A stretch of DNA of 64,000 bases from contig NZ_CP035282.1 in assembly GCF_004103715.1 (NCBI RefSeq), positions 124,001 through 188,000 on the forward strand. The letters run 5' to 3'. The DNA is from Acidilutibacter cellobiosedens. GTDB lineage: Bacteria > Bacillota > Clostridia > Tissierellales > Acidilutibacteraceae. Positions 1 to 9,656 of this stretch are shown piece by piece; the stretch's first letter is position 1, and each line of letters begins with the position of its first letter. The notes beneath the pieces were generated by a model. The model was not told the origin of the DNA. It made no database searches and saw only the letters and a list, made by a program, of their open reading frames with translations. A program made the position numbers and the translations under genes.

Positions 1-13
1 CTGTATCTTTCAA
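1..13 (-). CDS. Possible start of a further PTS-operon gene, cut by the window edge
   Basis: On the minus strand a GGAGG box (27 to 23) lies 9 nt before a TTG codon at 13-11, which is followed by AAA GAT ACA and the window edge. It lies about 100 nt after the EIIC stop codon, in the same direction, with no terminator between. That is consistent with a further operon member such as the missing stand-alone EIIA. Only four codons are visible, so the product is unknown. Confidence 0.25.
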
Positions 14-113
14 GTTAACAGACCTCCTGCTATTGATAATTAACAACTAAGCTATCATGCACTAATTAAAAGATAAAAATAATTCTATCTTAACTTATAA
101 TTATAGATAATCT

Positions 114-1358
114 TTAACGTAGGACCTTTGATAAGAAGCCAATAATTATATTCCCGATATTAAATCCAAAATGTCCGTCAGTGATCATCCCGGAAACTTT
201 TACTCCCGTAACTTTCATCATTTCTGTTGCTTCAGGGGCAAAATAATTGGACAATAATACAACGAAAAACAAGTTGATTACTGAAGAAATAAAGGTTCTT
301 AATACATTCCCGTCACTGGCCATTGCACACATAGGAATTACATAACAAACGGCTCCCAATAATCCTACAGGGAAATAAGTCATATTTGGAATAATAAATG
401 CAAATAGTATTACAATGGGGATGCAAAGTACAGTAACAGTAATTACAGCCGGATCTCCTAAACTTAAAGCAATATCCATACCTATATTTAATTTAGTTTC
501 ATTCCCCATTTTCCTTTTCATATATTCCTGTACGGAATTTCCTACGGAAGATAATCCTTCCATCATTACACTTACCATTCTAGGGAGTAAATTTAATACT
601 GCAGCTATTCCTATAGCCATAGTTAAACATACGGCCCATGGTTGTTTAGTTAAAATTCCTAAAAATATACCCACAAACAGACCTACTACCGCCGGGTCTC
701 CGAAAAATCCAAGTTTGTTAGCTATTTTATCCATACTGATATCAACCTTATTTAGTCCTGGAATAAAATCAATTATTTTATTTATTAGCAATGATGCCGG
801 ATAAGTCAAAGTGATAAATGAAAATGTGGAACAGGTTGTCCCCTCCAGTCCAAAGTATTCTTGCCATCTGGGAGCCACTTTTTGTGCGGCATATAATGTC
901 AAAACACCAAATACGACCGTAACCCCTAAGCCTAAAAGTATGTTACCGAATAAAGCATATGCCAGAGCTCCCGGAATTAGAAAATGTATAAAGTTCCATA
1001 TATCGATATTCATCACATTAGTTACTTTTAATCTAAGCAAAATTATGTTAATTGCAACTATAATTAAGACTGCAATAGCAGCAAATGGGACTCCCCAGGA
1101 AGCCCCGCCGATAGCGGCAAATCCTATATCTACAGTAGTGAATCCTTTGCCCATGGCTTTGTAATACTCCGTTGCAGGGGAGATACTTGACATCAAGAGA
1201 TTCACAACTAAATTTAATCCTTGAAACCCAATGCCAACGAGCAATCCCGCTTTTAAAGCCGCTCCTATTTTCATCCTGAAAAAAAGGCCTAAAAGAAATA
1301 TCATTATAGGCAGCATCACAACAGGCCCTAAATCGAGTATTTTTTGAATAATTACCAT
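114..1358 (-). CDS. PTS EIIC permease, galactitol-type family
   Basis: Integral-membrane sugar channel of a phosphotransferase system; it moves the substrate across the membrane while EIIB phosphorylates it. The 414-residue protein is almost entirely hydrophobic, with about ten predicted membrane spans. It resembles the galactitol (GatC) and SgcC family in length and in its Gly/Pro-rich loops, for example the GDPAVVGLFVGIFLG segment. It lies 31 nt downstream of the EIIB gene in the same operon. The substrate cannot be read from the sequence; the gat symbol is withheld because the neighbouring aldolase is not of the tagatose-bisphosphate type. Confidence 0.85.
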   Translation of the reverse strand: MVIIQKILDLGPVVMLPIMIFLLGLFFRMKIGAALKAGLLVGIGFQGLNLVVNLLMSSISPATEYYKAMGKGFTTVDIGFAAIGGASWGVPFAAIAVLIIVAINIILLRLKVTNVMNIDIWNFIHFLIPGALAYALFGNILLGLGVTVVFGVLTLYAAQKVAPRWQEYFGLEGTTCSTFSFITLTYPASLLINKIIDFIPGLNKVDISMDKIANKLGFFGDPAVVGLFVGIFLGILTKQPWAVCLTMAIGIAAVLNLLPRMVSVMMEGLSSVGNSVQEYMKRKMGNETKLNIGMDIALSLGDPAVITVTVLCIPIVILFAFIIPNMTYFPVGLLGAVCYVIPMCAMASDGNVLRTFISSVINLFFVVLLSNYFAPEATEMMKVTGVKVSGMITDGHFGFNIGNIIIGFLSKVLR

Positions 1359-1389
1359 AATATTCTCCCTCCTATTTTACTCAAAATTT

Positions 1390-1689
1390 TTATTTACCTA
1401 AAATTTTATTGCACTCATCGACTATCTGTTTTTTTATATTTTCTTGATTGATTCCCGAAATCAAACCGAATACACTAATAACCGGTTTGTTAAGGGGTTT
1501 GTTGTACTTTGATGTTGTCAGAATTAAATCGACATCATTTTGTTTACTTGGGATTTCGCTAAGGGTTGATTTTGTAATCTTTGCAGGTACATGTGCATCT
1601 TTTAAAATCACCTTTACTTTTTCTTGAGCAACTGTAGAAGTTGCAACACCGCTTCCGCATGCTACTAAAATATTTACTTCTTTTGACAT
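1390..1689 (-). CDS. PTS EIIB phosphocarrier, galactitol/lactose-type
   Basis: Cytoplasmic EIIB of 99 residues that passes phosphate from EIIA to the incoming sugar. The phosphorylated cysteine is Cys11 in the loop ACGSGVATST, the P-loop typical of GatB/SgcB-like EIIB proteins. The length is normal for a free-standing EIIB domain. It has a GGAGG ribosome binding site and lies between the dehydrogenase and the EIIC gene. A free EIIA is not present in the window, so phosphate must come from an EIIA encoded past the left edge, from elsewhere, or from the EIIA domain of the operon regulator. Confidence 0.85.
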   Translation of the reverse strand: MSKEVNILVACGSGVATSTVAQEKVKVILKDAHVPAKITKSTLSEIPSKQNDVDLILTTSKYNKPLNKPVISVFGLISGINQENIKKQIVDECNKILGK

Positions 1690-1715
1690 TTTATATCCTC
1701 CCTAAAAAACATATT

Positions 1716-2759
1716 CTACGGTTTTAAAACTACTTTAATTGCTTGTCCCGATTGGGCTAATTTTATGGCATCATTGATTTTTTCTAAGGGCATTATATGT
1801 GTTATTATTTTTTCTGCTGGGAATCTATCGGATATGGATAATTCAAACGCTTTCTGTACTTGGATACTGTTGCTGGCATAATGTCCGTAAATCTTAATAT
1901 TTTGATAATGTATTTGATTAGTATCTAACTCTGTTAATGCTCCTTTCTTAACTCCTCCGAAAAATACAACTATTCCTCCTTTTTTAACCATAAAAATCGA
2001 CTGCTGTTGGGATATTGTTGAAGGGTTTGCTGATATTACTTTATCTGCACCTTTTCCATTTGTAATCCTTTTTACAGCTTCAATAGGATCTTCATTTTTA
2101 CTGTTAATTGTATAATCTACATTGAAATTCTTGGCCATTTCGAGACGATTATCATTAATCTCGATCATAATCACCTTTTCGGCACCTCGAAGTTTGGCTA
2201 ATAAAGAATGGAATATGCCTATTGGACCGGCTCCGATAATTACAACAGTATCTCCTAAGGTAATGTTTATATTTTCTTGACATGCATATACGGAAGATAA
2301 TGGTTCAGCTAAAGTAGCCGCTTCAATATTTATTCCATCAGGTACACGATAAATTGCTCCTCTTTCTACCCTTTTAGCCGTATAGGAAATATATTCGGCA
2401 AATCCACCCGGCCTTTTGGTATAATCTTCCGCATCAATACAGTTTTCGCTGTGACCGCTTCTGCAATATTCGCATTTTAGACAATGGGCCATAGGATATA
2501 TATATACTCTTTCTCCGACTTTATATTTTTCAACGATAGGATCAACTTCGTCAATTGTCCCTACAATTTCGTGGCCGTATATATAAGGGTAATTCCCATT
2601 TCTTGAATCCGTTGTTAAATTTCTGATGTCTGAGCCGCATAATCCTACTGCCTCAACTTTTAAAACAAATCCCCCTTTAGGACAATCCGGCTTATCTACC
2701 TCTTCAATTCGAATATCATTTGGTCCGTACATAACTGCTGCTTTCATTTTTTTACTCAT
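1716..2759 (-). CDS. Zinc-dependent polyol (phosphate) dehydrogenase, MDR family
   Basis: Medium-chain zinc alcohol dehydrogenase of 347 residues, related to sorbitol and galactitol-1-phosphate dehydrogenases. It should oxidise the phosphorylated polyol delivered by the PTS to a ketose phosphate with NAD(P). Visible features are the catalytic-zinc region GLCGSDIRN and GHEIVG, the structural-zinc cysteines in CLKCEYCRSGHSENC, and the Rossmann loop GAGPIG. The reading frame extends 32 codons further upstream, but the start chosen here follows a GAGGAG box at good spacing and begins MSKKMKAAV, as in the family. This start leaves a 61-nt gap after the aldolase gene. Confidence 0.85.
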   Translation of the reverse strand: MSKKMKAAVMYGPNDIRIEEVDKPDCPKGGFVLKVEAVGLCGSDIRNLTTDSRNGNYPYIYGHEIVGTIDEVDPIVEKYKVGERVYIYPMAHCLKCEYCRSGHSENCIDAEDYTKRPGGFAEYISYTAKRVERGAIYRVPDGINIEAATLAEPLSSVYACQENINITLGDTVVIIGAGPIGIFHSLLAKLRGAEKVIMIEINDNRLEMAKNFNVDYTINSKNEDPIEAVKRITNGKGADKVISANPSTISQQQSIFMVKKGGIVVFFGGVKKGALTELDTNQIHYQNIKIYGHYASNSIQVQKAFELSISDRFPAEKIITHIMPLEKINDAIKLAQSGQAIKVVLKP

Positions 2760-2820
2760 AGTAATAATTCTCCTCTCGATAATATTGTTGGTTTTAATAC
2801 ATTTGAACCTTCGACGGTAT

Positions 2821-3462
2821 TTATTTCTTCTCTCTATTCCCATGATATTTAACATTTAATGATTCTATTTCGGCTTCCGATATATTATATGGAGTACCGA
2901 TCTTTGTAGCTATAAAATATGTTTTCATGACCTCTTCTGCAGTTTCAAGTAATGCAACACAGGATTCCATATCTTTTCCTACACATACGACACCATGATT
3001 GGCAAGCAAAGCAATATTGGATTCTTTCAAAGCATCATCTATTCCATGGTAAATATCCGGTGTTCCCGGTTGTCCGTAGGAGAGACATGGGATCTTTTTA
3101 ATTGCTATTAAAAAAGTAGTTGAACACTTAATTTCCACTGGTTTATTGCAAAAAGCGTATGCGGTAAGAAAGGGCACATGAGAGTGGACTACCGCATTAC
3201 AATCCGGCCTTGCCTTAAGGGCTGCTTCATGAAGCAGATATTCACTGGATCTCTTCAAATTTCCTCCTATTTGTACACCATTTTTGAGAACAGCTACTGT
3301 TTCTTCTTCAAGATATCCTTTTCGTTTGGTTGTCGGCGTAATGTATAATAAACCTTCTTCACGGTCATATATTGAAATGTTACCTTCCAACGTGCCTACA
3401 AATCCCTTTTTGTCTAATAATTTTGCATACTTTACTAATTCTTGTTTCAATTCAGGTTTCAT
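2821..3462 (-). CDS. Class II aldolase/adducin family protein (FucA/AraD-like)
   Basis: Zinc aldolase-family protein of 213 residues, the usual size for L-fuculose- or L-ribulose-phosphate-type enzymes. It carries the metal-binding HSHVPF motif and a second histidine pair in the ANHGVVC motif. Members cleave ketose phosphates to dihydroxyacetone phosphate plus an aldehyde, or epimerise them. Placed between the regulator and the dehydrogenase, it probably cleaves the ketose phosphate that the dehydrogenase makes. The exact sugar cannot be told from the sequence. Confidence 0.8.
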   Translation of the reverse strand: MKPELKQELVKYAKLLDKKGFVGTLEGNISIYDREEGLLYITPTTKRKGYLEEETVAVLKNGVQIGGNLKRSSEYLLHEAALKARPDCNAVVHSHVPFLTAYAFCNKPVEIKCSTTFLIAIKKIPCLSYGQPGTPDIYHGIDDALKESNIALLANHGVVCVGKDMESCVALLETAEEVMKTYFIATKIGTPYNISEAEIESLNVKYHGNREKK

Positions 3463-3483
3463 TATAAATACCTCCTAATATTA

Positions 3484-5514
3484 TTAAATAGCATTTTCAT
3501 AATTTACGATGATATTGAAAAGTTCTTCTGCAGTTCTTGCTTTTTTAATTTCCATATGAAATTCTTTTAATTCAAGAAGATTGACTAATGTAAAAAACGC
3601 TTTCAAATGCGACTTATCATCAATAGGACTCATTGCACAAACAAAGTCGATAGGGTCAAGTTCTTTTACTCCAAATTTTACAGGCTTGTCCAATTTTATT
3701 AAGCTCATGGCCAGATTATTGACTCCTTTTTTGTAACTTCCGTGGGGCAATGCAAATCCCTTTGATATGACAATATAAGGTCCGTTTTTTTCTACATTTT
3801 CAATCATGGATTGAGTATAGCTGTGATTGATATCTCCCCTTTCTTCCAATATTTCAGCCGATTTTCTGATTGCATCCCTCCAATCCGCTGCTATGACATT
3901 CGTTTTTATTTTATCTATCTGTAACAAATCAGATAAGCTACTATAATGTGTATCATTTTTGTATCTTTTTTTCATATCTTCATTCTTATCATCCCTTTTT
4001 TTATCATTTACATTTAATTTGTTAAGCCTCCTTATCTTATTCATCTTTATATCATCTAATTTTTTATCGATGTTTATAATATCGGTAATTGACAATATCG
4101 GCGGAACATGAATATATTCGGTTCCGTAATCATCCAATAGGATGGTTGAAATAATTAAATCGGCATTATCTAAATCTGTACTTTCAAATTGTTGAGATGG
4201 CAGAACTTCTATAACAATAAAATCAAAATATTTAATAAGCTGCTCTTTTAATAATTGAGAAGTACTCGTTCCGCTGTTACATACGATTATTACGGATAAA
4301 TTTCTCACCTCATTTTTTTTCTTCTCAATTGCTGCACATATATAAACAACTATAAAAGCTATATCTATATAACTTATTTTTCTTTCTGCGTAATCTTCCA
4401 ATATTTTTAAATTTTCTTTTACTGCGTTTAAAACAAATTTGTTATTTCTGACTGTTTCATCGATTCCGAAATATTCGGGATATTTAATATTGGAATCACT
4501 AAACAAACTCTCTAAATGATTAGATAAATTTTTAAAGAAAATATAGTCATTATTTAAATTGATATCTAATGATTTAGAAACGGATTCAATAAATTTTCTT
4601 GTAAGCATTTGAATTTTTAAAATTTCAGAATTATCTACCTCTTTTTTTATATAATTCAATTTTGCCAATATATTTTGGAGAAACATAATCTCCGTTTCTC
4701 TGATATTCAATTTAAAATATTGTCCTATCATATCAATCAGTCTGTCCGCTATTTTTTCTATCATAGGAGAATTTGTTTCTTTATTTTCCATAAGGATTGT
4801 TTTTCCGTATAGTATCCTATGAATCATAAAGTATAAATAATAAGATAATCTTTTTAAAGAAGTATCTGTAAAATATGCTTTGTTTTCATTTTCAACTTCT
4901 CTGATAATTTTATTAATGATTTCTAATTCATCTCTAATATCTGTATTTTTATAATCAATAAATTCTTTTAGATCCTTTTGCCATAACAACATATTTACAA
5001 GATAGGTATTCTCTGTAATAATATTAAGGATAACTTTGCGGATATTTACTTCTTCACCTTTAATTTTCAGGCCTTTATTGGATAAAGAAAAAATTATTAA
5101 ATTAAATTTTTTTAAAAAAAGGTTAACATCAGGGGAATCTTTTATTACCGTAAATTTGGATACATACATAAATTCTCCAATTTCTTGATAAGTCACATAT
5201 CTATTTGTCAATATTAATATACAAATATTAATTAAAACTCTCTCTTCCTTTGACAAGGAATAATCATAAAAGTTCATTTTTTGTAGGGAATCTTTTACTT
5301 TATTTAAATTTCCATTTAAATATACTGTTCCGCTATTATCCAAACTTATCATGTTAATGCCCTGGTCATTAAAGAACTCGTTAATTTCTGCGATATCATT
5401 TCTGATTGTTCTTTCGGAAACTGAAAAATCGTTTGCTAATTGGCATAAAGAAATTTCTTTACAATTGTTATTGATTATTTGACGAACAATATTTACTTTT
5501 CTTTTATCCATCAC
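3484..5514 (-). CDS. PRD-containing transcriptional regulator with EIIB and EIIA domains (MtlR/BglG-type activator)
   Basis: First gene of the PTS operon, 676 residues. Domain order: N-terminal helix-turn-helix (about 5-60), Mga/HTH-like linker, two PTS regulation domains (about 185-400), a galactitol-type EIIB domain with Cys412 in IIVCNSGTSTS, and a C-terminal EIIA domain (about 530-676) with His591 in FALPHGSYKKG. This layout is that of MtlR/ManR/LicR activators, in which PTS-dependent phosphorylation of the PRDs, Cys and His sets DNA-binding activity. The frame opens with GTG (5514) directly followed by ATG (5511); an AGAAGG box fits either. It is transcribed divergently from the germination operon. 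Confidence 0.88.
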   Translation of the reverse strand: MMDKRKVNIVRQIINNNCKEISLCQLANDFSVSERTIRNDIAEINEFFNDQGINMISLDNSGTVYLNGNLNKVKDSLQKMNFYDYSLSKEERVLINICILILTNRYVTYQEIGEFMYVSKFTVIKDSPDVNLFLKKFNLIIFSLSNKGLKIKGEEVNIRKVILNIITENTYLVNMLLWQKDLKEFIDYKNTDIRDELEIINKIIREVENENKAYFTDTSLKRLSYYLYFMIHRILYGKTILMENKETNSPMIEKIADRLIDMIGQYFKLNIRETEIMFLQNILAKLNYIKKEVDNSEILKIQMLTRKFIESVSKSLDINLNNDYIFFKNLSNHLESLFSDSNIKYPEYFGIDETVRNNKFVLNAVKENLKILEDYAERKISYIDIAFIVVYICAAIEKKKNEVRNLSVIIVCNSGTSTSQLLKEQLIKYFDFIVIEVLPSQQFESTDLDNADLIISTILLDDYGTEYIHVPPILSITDIINIDKKLDDIKMNKIRRLNKLNVNDKKRDDKNEDMKKRYKNDTHYSSLSDLLQIDKIKTNVIAADWRDAIRKSAEILEERGDINHSYTQSMIENVEKNGPYIVISKGFALPHGSYKKGVNNLAMSLIKLDKPVKFGVKELDPIDFVCAMSPIDDKSHLKAFFTLVNLLELKEFHMEIKKARTAEELFNIIVNYENAI

Positions 5515-5610
5515 AAATCATACCTTCTTCTTTATTTATTTTTAGCGTACCATGTTTAATAAGTAAAAAACAGTTATAAAGTTTACAACGATATTGAAAG
5601 GTTTTATATG

Positions 5611-5639
5611 ATTATAGGGGAAATAAATATTTATTGCAA
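5611..5639 (-). promoter_or_regulatory. Vegetative-type promoter for the PTS operon
   Basis: On the minus strand TTGCAA (5639-5634) is separated by exactly 17 nt from TATAAT (5616-5611), about 100 nt before the regulator start codon. It matches the sigma-A consensus in 5 of 6 and 6 of 6 positions. Confidence 0.6.
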
Positions 5640-5758
5640 AATTTTTATCGGATAGATGTTATTATCGGATAAATATATTGCTGATATACGCACATAGGGA
5701 TAAAGAAGTCTGGTTATACTATAAAAAATGAAAAATTCCATAAGAGGAAGTGAACTTA

Positions 5759-7381
5759 TTGTTTTTTGAATTTTTTGTGAGAAAAATAAAATTTTTAAAT
5801 CATTATAGGAATTATCAACAGAATAATACTGAGAATACCATAAAGGAACGCCCAATCAAAATAAAAAAACAGCTTCGGGAAAACCTGGATAGTCTGAAAA
5901 CTATATTAGGAAACAGCAGTGATTTAAAAATACATCCGTTCCGATTTGGAGCGAACAGCAGCATAGCAGGAGTATTGGTGTTTATCGATGGACTGGTAGA
6001 CAATGCTACTTTGACTAATGCAATACTGCGTCCTGTACAAAGTTGGCAGTTTAAGGACAATAGTTTTCCCTTGGAGGACGAACTAATAAGTGTGCTTGAG
6101 CAGGAGGCATTGTGTGCCGGAGATGTAGAGATTGTTAAGTCATTGTCGGATGTCATATCAAATTGTCTTTCAGGTAATACGGCATTACTTGTTGATGGCT
6201 GTGTGTCGGGACTTATTGTTAATACCAAAGGCTGGGATAAACGTAACGTTACGGAACCTAATTCAGAGACTGTAGTACGGGGACCACGGGAAGGATTCAC
6301 CGAAAATTTGCGTACAAATACGGCACTAATTAGACGTAAGATTTCCAATAAACAACTACGTGTAGAGAACATGATTTTAGGCCAAAAAACCAGAACAAAT
6401 GTGTGTTTAATGTATCTTAGTGGTGTGGTTAATATGAAAGTGGTAGAGGCTGTTAAATATCGCATAAAACATATGGATGTGGATTCAATCTTAGAGTCGG
6501 GCTACATAGAGGAATATATCGAAGATGCACCATTTTCTCCATTTGGGACGGTAGGTTATAGTGAAAAACCTGATGTAGTTGCAGCACGGATATTGGAGGG
6601 ACGTACAGCCATCGTGGTGGATGGAACACCTTTTGTATTGACTGCACCTATGTTGTTTATTGAAAGTTTCCAAACTGCCGAGGACTACTACATGCGTCCG
6701 TTATATGCCAGTATAACACGGATACTGCGCTTCATTGCTTACTTTATTACAGTATTCGGACCTTCCATTTACATTGCATTGACAGCTTTCCATCAGGAAT
6801 TGCTTCCTACCACGTTACTTTTTACTATTGCAAATGCACGGGAAGGGACGCCATTTCCGGTTTTTATTGAAGCGATGATCATGATATTTGCTTTCGAGAT
6901 ACTGAGAGAAGGCGGAATCCGATTGCCACGTCCGGTTGGTCAGGCTGTAAGTATTGTAGGTGCACTTATCATGGGGGATGCAGCCGTATCAGCTGGATTG
7001 GTCGGTGCACCCGTAGTTATTACTGTTGCAATTACGGCAGTAGCTGGATTTCTTGTACCTATGCAAAATGAATCAGGTTCTATCTTGCGAGTGGTTATGA
7101 TGGTACTGGCCTCGTTTTTGGGATGGTACGGCATTTCCATGGGATTTTTAGCGCTGCTGATTCATCTGGGATCTTTGACGTCCTTCGGTGTACCATACTT
7201 TGACGGTTTCGCTTGGACCAGAAATTTGCAGGATTCGGTAGTCCGCATGCCGCTTTGGACTATGGTCAAACGTCCCAAAGATATTGCACAGGGAGATACT
7301 ACACGTACTCATTTCTTTATCCCTCCCCTCAGGCCCTATGAGACTCAGGACGAAGACGACCCAGAAGGAGAAAGGCAATGA
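5759..7381 (+). CDS. Spore germinant receptor A subunit (GerA family)
   Basis: Inner spore-membrane receptor subunit that takes part in sensing small-molecule germinants. The protein is about 540 residues: a soluble N-terminal half (about 1-290, including the conserved-type stretch FPLEDELISVLEQEALCAGD) and a membrane half with about five spans starting near SITRILRFIAYF. Length and order fit GerAA/GerKA proteins. The frame can begin at GTG 5750, but AGAGGAAG at 5743-5750 is properly spaced only for TTG 5759, which I prefer. The stop overlaps the next start (ATGA). Arginine is mostly CGN here, unlike genes to the right of 18 kb. Confidence 0.9.
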   Translation: MFFEFFVRKIKFLNHYRNYQQNNTENTIKERPIKIKKQLRENLDSLKTILGNSSDLKIHPFRFGANSSIAGVLVFIDGLVDNATLTNAILRPVQSWQFKDNSFPLEDELISVLEQEALCAGDVEIVKSLSDVISNCLSGNTALLVDGCVSGLIVNTKGWDKRNVTEPNSETVVRGPREGFTENLRTNTALIRRKISNKQLRVENMILGQKTRTNVCLMYLSGVVNMKVVEAVKYRIKHMDVDSILESGYIEEYIEDAPFSPFGTVGYSEKPDVVAARILEGRTAIVVDGTPFVLTAPMLFIESFQTAEDYYMRPLYASITRILRFIAYFITVFGPSIYIALTAFHQELLPTTLLFTIANAREGTPFPVFIEAMIMIFAFEILREGGIRLPRPVGQAVSIVGALIMGDAAVSAGLVGAPVVITVAITAVAGFLVPMQNESGSILRVVMMVLASFLGWYGISMGFLALLIHLGSLTSFGVPYFDGFAWTRNLQDSVVRMPLWTMVKRPKDIAQGDTTRTHFFIPPLRPYETQDEDDPEGERQ

Positions 7382-8550
7382 TTCCACGACGATTTCGTTT
7401 ATTAGCTGTTTTTTTATTATCCCTGTTGCTGATGATATTTTTATCAGGTTGCTGGGATGAACACGAACTTCATACTCTGTTCATTGTCACCGGTGTGGCA
7501 TTGGATGAATCCGATGATCCCGAGAAAATGGATATCACGGTACAAATAGCTAAGTCTCAATCGAAATCCTCAAGATCCGGGGATACAGAACCTCAGGAGA
7601 ATTACATAATACTACTAAAAAACAAAAGCGGTACTATGATGGAAGGATTGATGGAATTCAATAGGGACAGTAGTCGTACACTGATGCTGAACCACAATCA
7701 GGTTTTGCTGTTTGGTTCCTCTTTGGCTAAACAAGGAATCAAGGACCACATAGATTTATTTATGCGCGACCAGGATTCACGCATGGAGGTGCTGATGATA
7801 GTAGTTGATGGACGTGGAGAAGAGGCTCTTGCAGCCAAACTGAGTCAGGACAGGATCTCAGGTATGTTCATATCCCGTGTAATAAGAACTATGTCTTCCG
7901 TATCCTCATACTATCAGGTACGAATGCTGGATTTTGTATCTCGATTATTGGAAGAAACCACTTCACCTGTGGTACCTATAGTTACAGTGACTAAAAAAGG
8001 CAAGATGGAGGAAATCAAGATTACCGGTATGGCAGTGTTTAAGGGAGACAAAATGATTGACCGATTAAGTAATGACGAGACATTAGGATATATATGGGCA
8101 ATGGGGGATGTAAAGCATTGTAACGTTGTAACCAGCACTGAGGTGGGTAAAGCGGTGTTTCAGATTATAAAGTTGGATTGTAAAAGGGATGTAAAAATAC
8201 GACAGGACGGTGGAATAGGAGTAAAACTGTCAGTAAATACTACTCTTAGCGTTGGTGAGATCAGCGGTTTTAGTGAAACGACATCAGAAGAATTAATGCC
8301 TTATCTTGTCAAGATAGCTCAAGAAGAAATAAAACGGAAAATAATGAACAGTTTTGAAACAGCGCGCAGACTAAATGCGGACATTTATGGGTTTGGAACG
8401 TCTGTATATCGTAAATATCCTAAAGAGTGGAAAAGCATGAAGGATTCCTGGGATGAAATATTTCGCGATATCGAATTAAATGTTCAGGTCAAGGCGCATA
8501 TTCCGGTGACTGGTCAAATCACACAGCCTCTGGGAATAAAGGAGGAATAA
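7378..8550 (+). CDS. Spore germination lipoprotein, Ger(x)C family
   Basis: C subunit of the germinant receptor, 390 residues. It has a lipoprotein signal peptide (charged residues 4-7, hydrophobic core 8-22, lipobox LSGC with Cys25), so it should be diacylglyceryl-modified and anchored at the outer face of the inner spore membrane. The body matches Ger(x)C proteins in size and in the opening GCWDEHEL, where the CWD motif is characteristic. Translation is coupled to the A subunit through an ATGA overlap. The operon order A-C-B is a common variant in Clostridia. Confidence 0.9.
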   Translation: MIPRRFRLLAVFLLSLLLMIFLSGCWDEHELHTLFIVTGVALDESDDPEKMDITVQIAKSQSKSSRSGDTEPQENYIILLKNKSGTMMEGLMEFNRDSSRTLMLNHNQVLLFGSSLAKQGIKDHIDLFMRDQDSRMEVLMIVVDGRGEEALAAKLSQDRISGMFISRVIRTMSSVSSYYQVRMLDFVSRLLEETTSPVVPIVTVTKKGKMEEIKITGMAVFKGDKMIDRLSNDETLGYIWAMGDVKHCNVVTSTEVGKAVFQIIKLDCKRDVKIRQDGGIGVKLSVNTTLSVGEISGFSETTSEELMPYLVKIAQEEIKRKIMNSFETARRLNADIYGFGTSVYRKYPKEWKSMKDSWDEIFRDIELNVQVKAHIPVTGQITQPLGIKEE

Positions 8551-8553
8551 AAT

Positions 8554-9654
8554 ATGAGAATTGATAAGGCACAGATTCCGGGTGTTCAGTTCATGTTCAC
8601 GGTGACTTGTTTCATTCAATCTTCATCACTGTTGACAGCTTTCCTTTCCGAAATTACGAAACAAGATTCGTGGTTGGCAGTGCTGTTTGGTGTTGTGGTT
8701 TGTCTTCCGCTTATATGGCTGTACAGGACTTTGATGGTTATGTTTCCCGATTATAATTTGATACAAATTTTGGAAGAAGTATATAGCCCGGTTGTGGGTA
8801 AAATCATTGGGATATCCTATGCATGGTTTTTTATCACACTGACCTCATTGAATTTAAGTGATATGGGAAGCTTTTCAAAACTTACTCTTATGAAAAGAAC
8901 ACCGGATGTGGTGTTGATAGTCACGTGCATGCTGGTAATGGCTTGGGCCGTAAAATATGGAATCAGATTAATTACACAGTATAGTGCTTTGTTTGTGTTT
9001 GTTGCTTTTTCTATATTGATTGCTTCTGTCCTGCTGGTACTTAATCAAATCAACCTTCAGAATTTTCTGCCCATGTTCGACCTTCCGGCTATCAAATATG
9101 TACAGGGTACCCATATCATTAGTACAATACCTTTTGGTGAGTTGGTAACACTTTTAATGATCACACCCAACGTGAAACTAACTCGTCGTGATACTACGAA
9201 ATACCTTTTCGGAGGTTTTACATTAGGCTGGATTACTGTGTTGGTAGTAATATCACGCGATATTGCAGTACTGGGCAATACACTTCCTATATTTACACTG
9301 CCAACGCTGGTAACGCTGCGTTTGGTTAACTTGGGAGAGGCCCTCAGCCGCGTGGAGATCTTATTTGCGATTATGCTGATTATGTTACTGTTTTTTAAAA
9401 TTACATTTTTGTATTATGTATCGGTGATTACCGTAGCACAAATCATGAAGACCAAATCATATCGGCATCTCATATTGGCAGCAGGTGCACTGATTACTGC
9501 TTACAGTTTCACGCTGTATCCATCTCCTTTACACCATGCCGCATCTGCTAAGGAAATTACACCTATTCTCTGGACATTTTTTGAAATTTTGATGCCGCTT
9601 TTAACTTTTGTTATAGCTAAGCTGAGGAAGCTACCTAAAGAGAAGGAGGTATAG
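8554..9654 (+). CDS. Spore germination permease-like B subunit (GerAB/endospore germination permease family)
   Basis: B subunit of the germinant receptor, 366 residues with about ten membrane spans, of the amino acid-polyamine-organocation superfamily. In characterised receptors this subunit contributes to germinant binding within the membrane. The start MRIDKAQIPGVQFMF and the overall length match GerAB/GerKB proteins. It begins 3 nt after the C-subunit stop with a GGAGG box inside the preceding gene end. The ligand (for example an amino acid) cannot be deduced. Confidence 0.9.
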   Translation: MRIDKAQIPGVQFMFTVTCFIQSSSLLTAFLSEITKQDSWLAVLFGVVVCLPLIWLYRTLMVMFPDYNLIQILEEVYSPVVGKIIGISYAWFFITLTSLNLSDMGSFSKLTLMKRTPDVVLIVTCMLVMAWAVKYGIRLITQYSALFVFVAFSILIASVLLVLNQINLQNFLPMFDLPAIKYVQGTHIISTIPFGELVTLLMITPNVKLTRRDTTKYLFGGFTLGWITVLVVISRDIAVLGNTLPIFTLPTLVTLRLVNLGEALSRVEILFAIMLIMLLFFKITFLYYVSVITVAQIMKTKSYRHLILAAGALITAYSFTLYPSPLHHAASAKEITPILWTFFEILMPLLTFVIAKLRKLPKEKEV

Positions 9655-9656
9655 TA

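Noticed and set aside
5815-6465. 216-codon minus-strand frame inside the germination A-subunit gene
   Set aside because: Opposite strand of a well-supported gene; composition is that of an antisense frame and no start signal is present.
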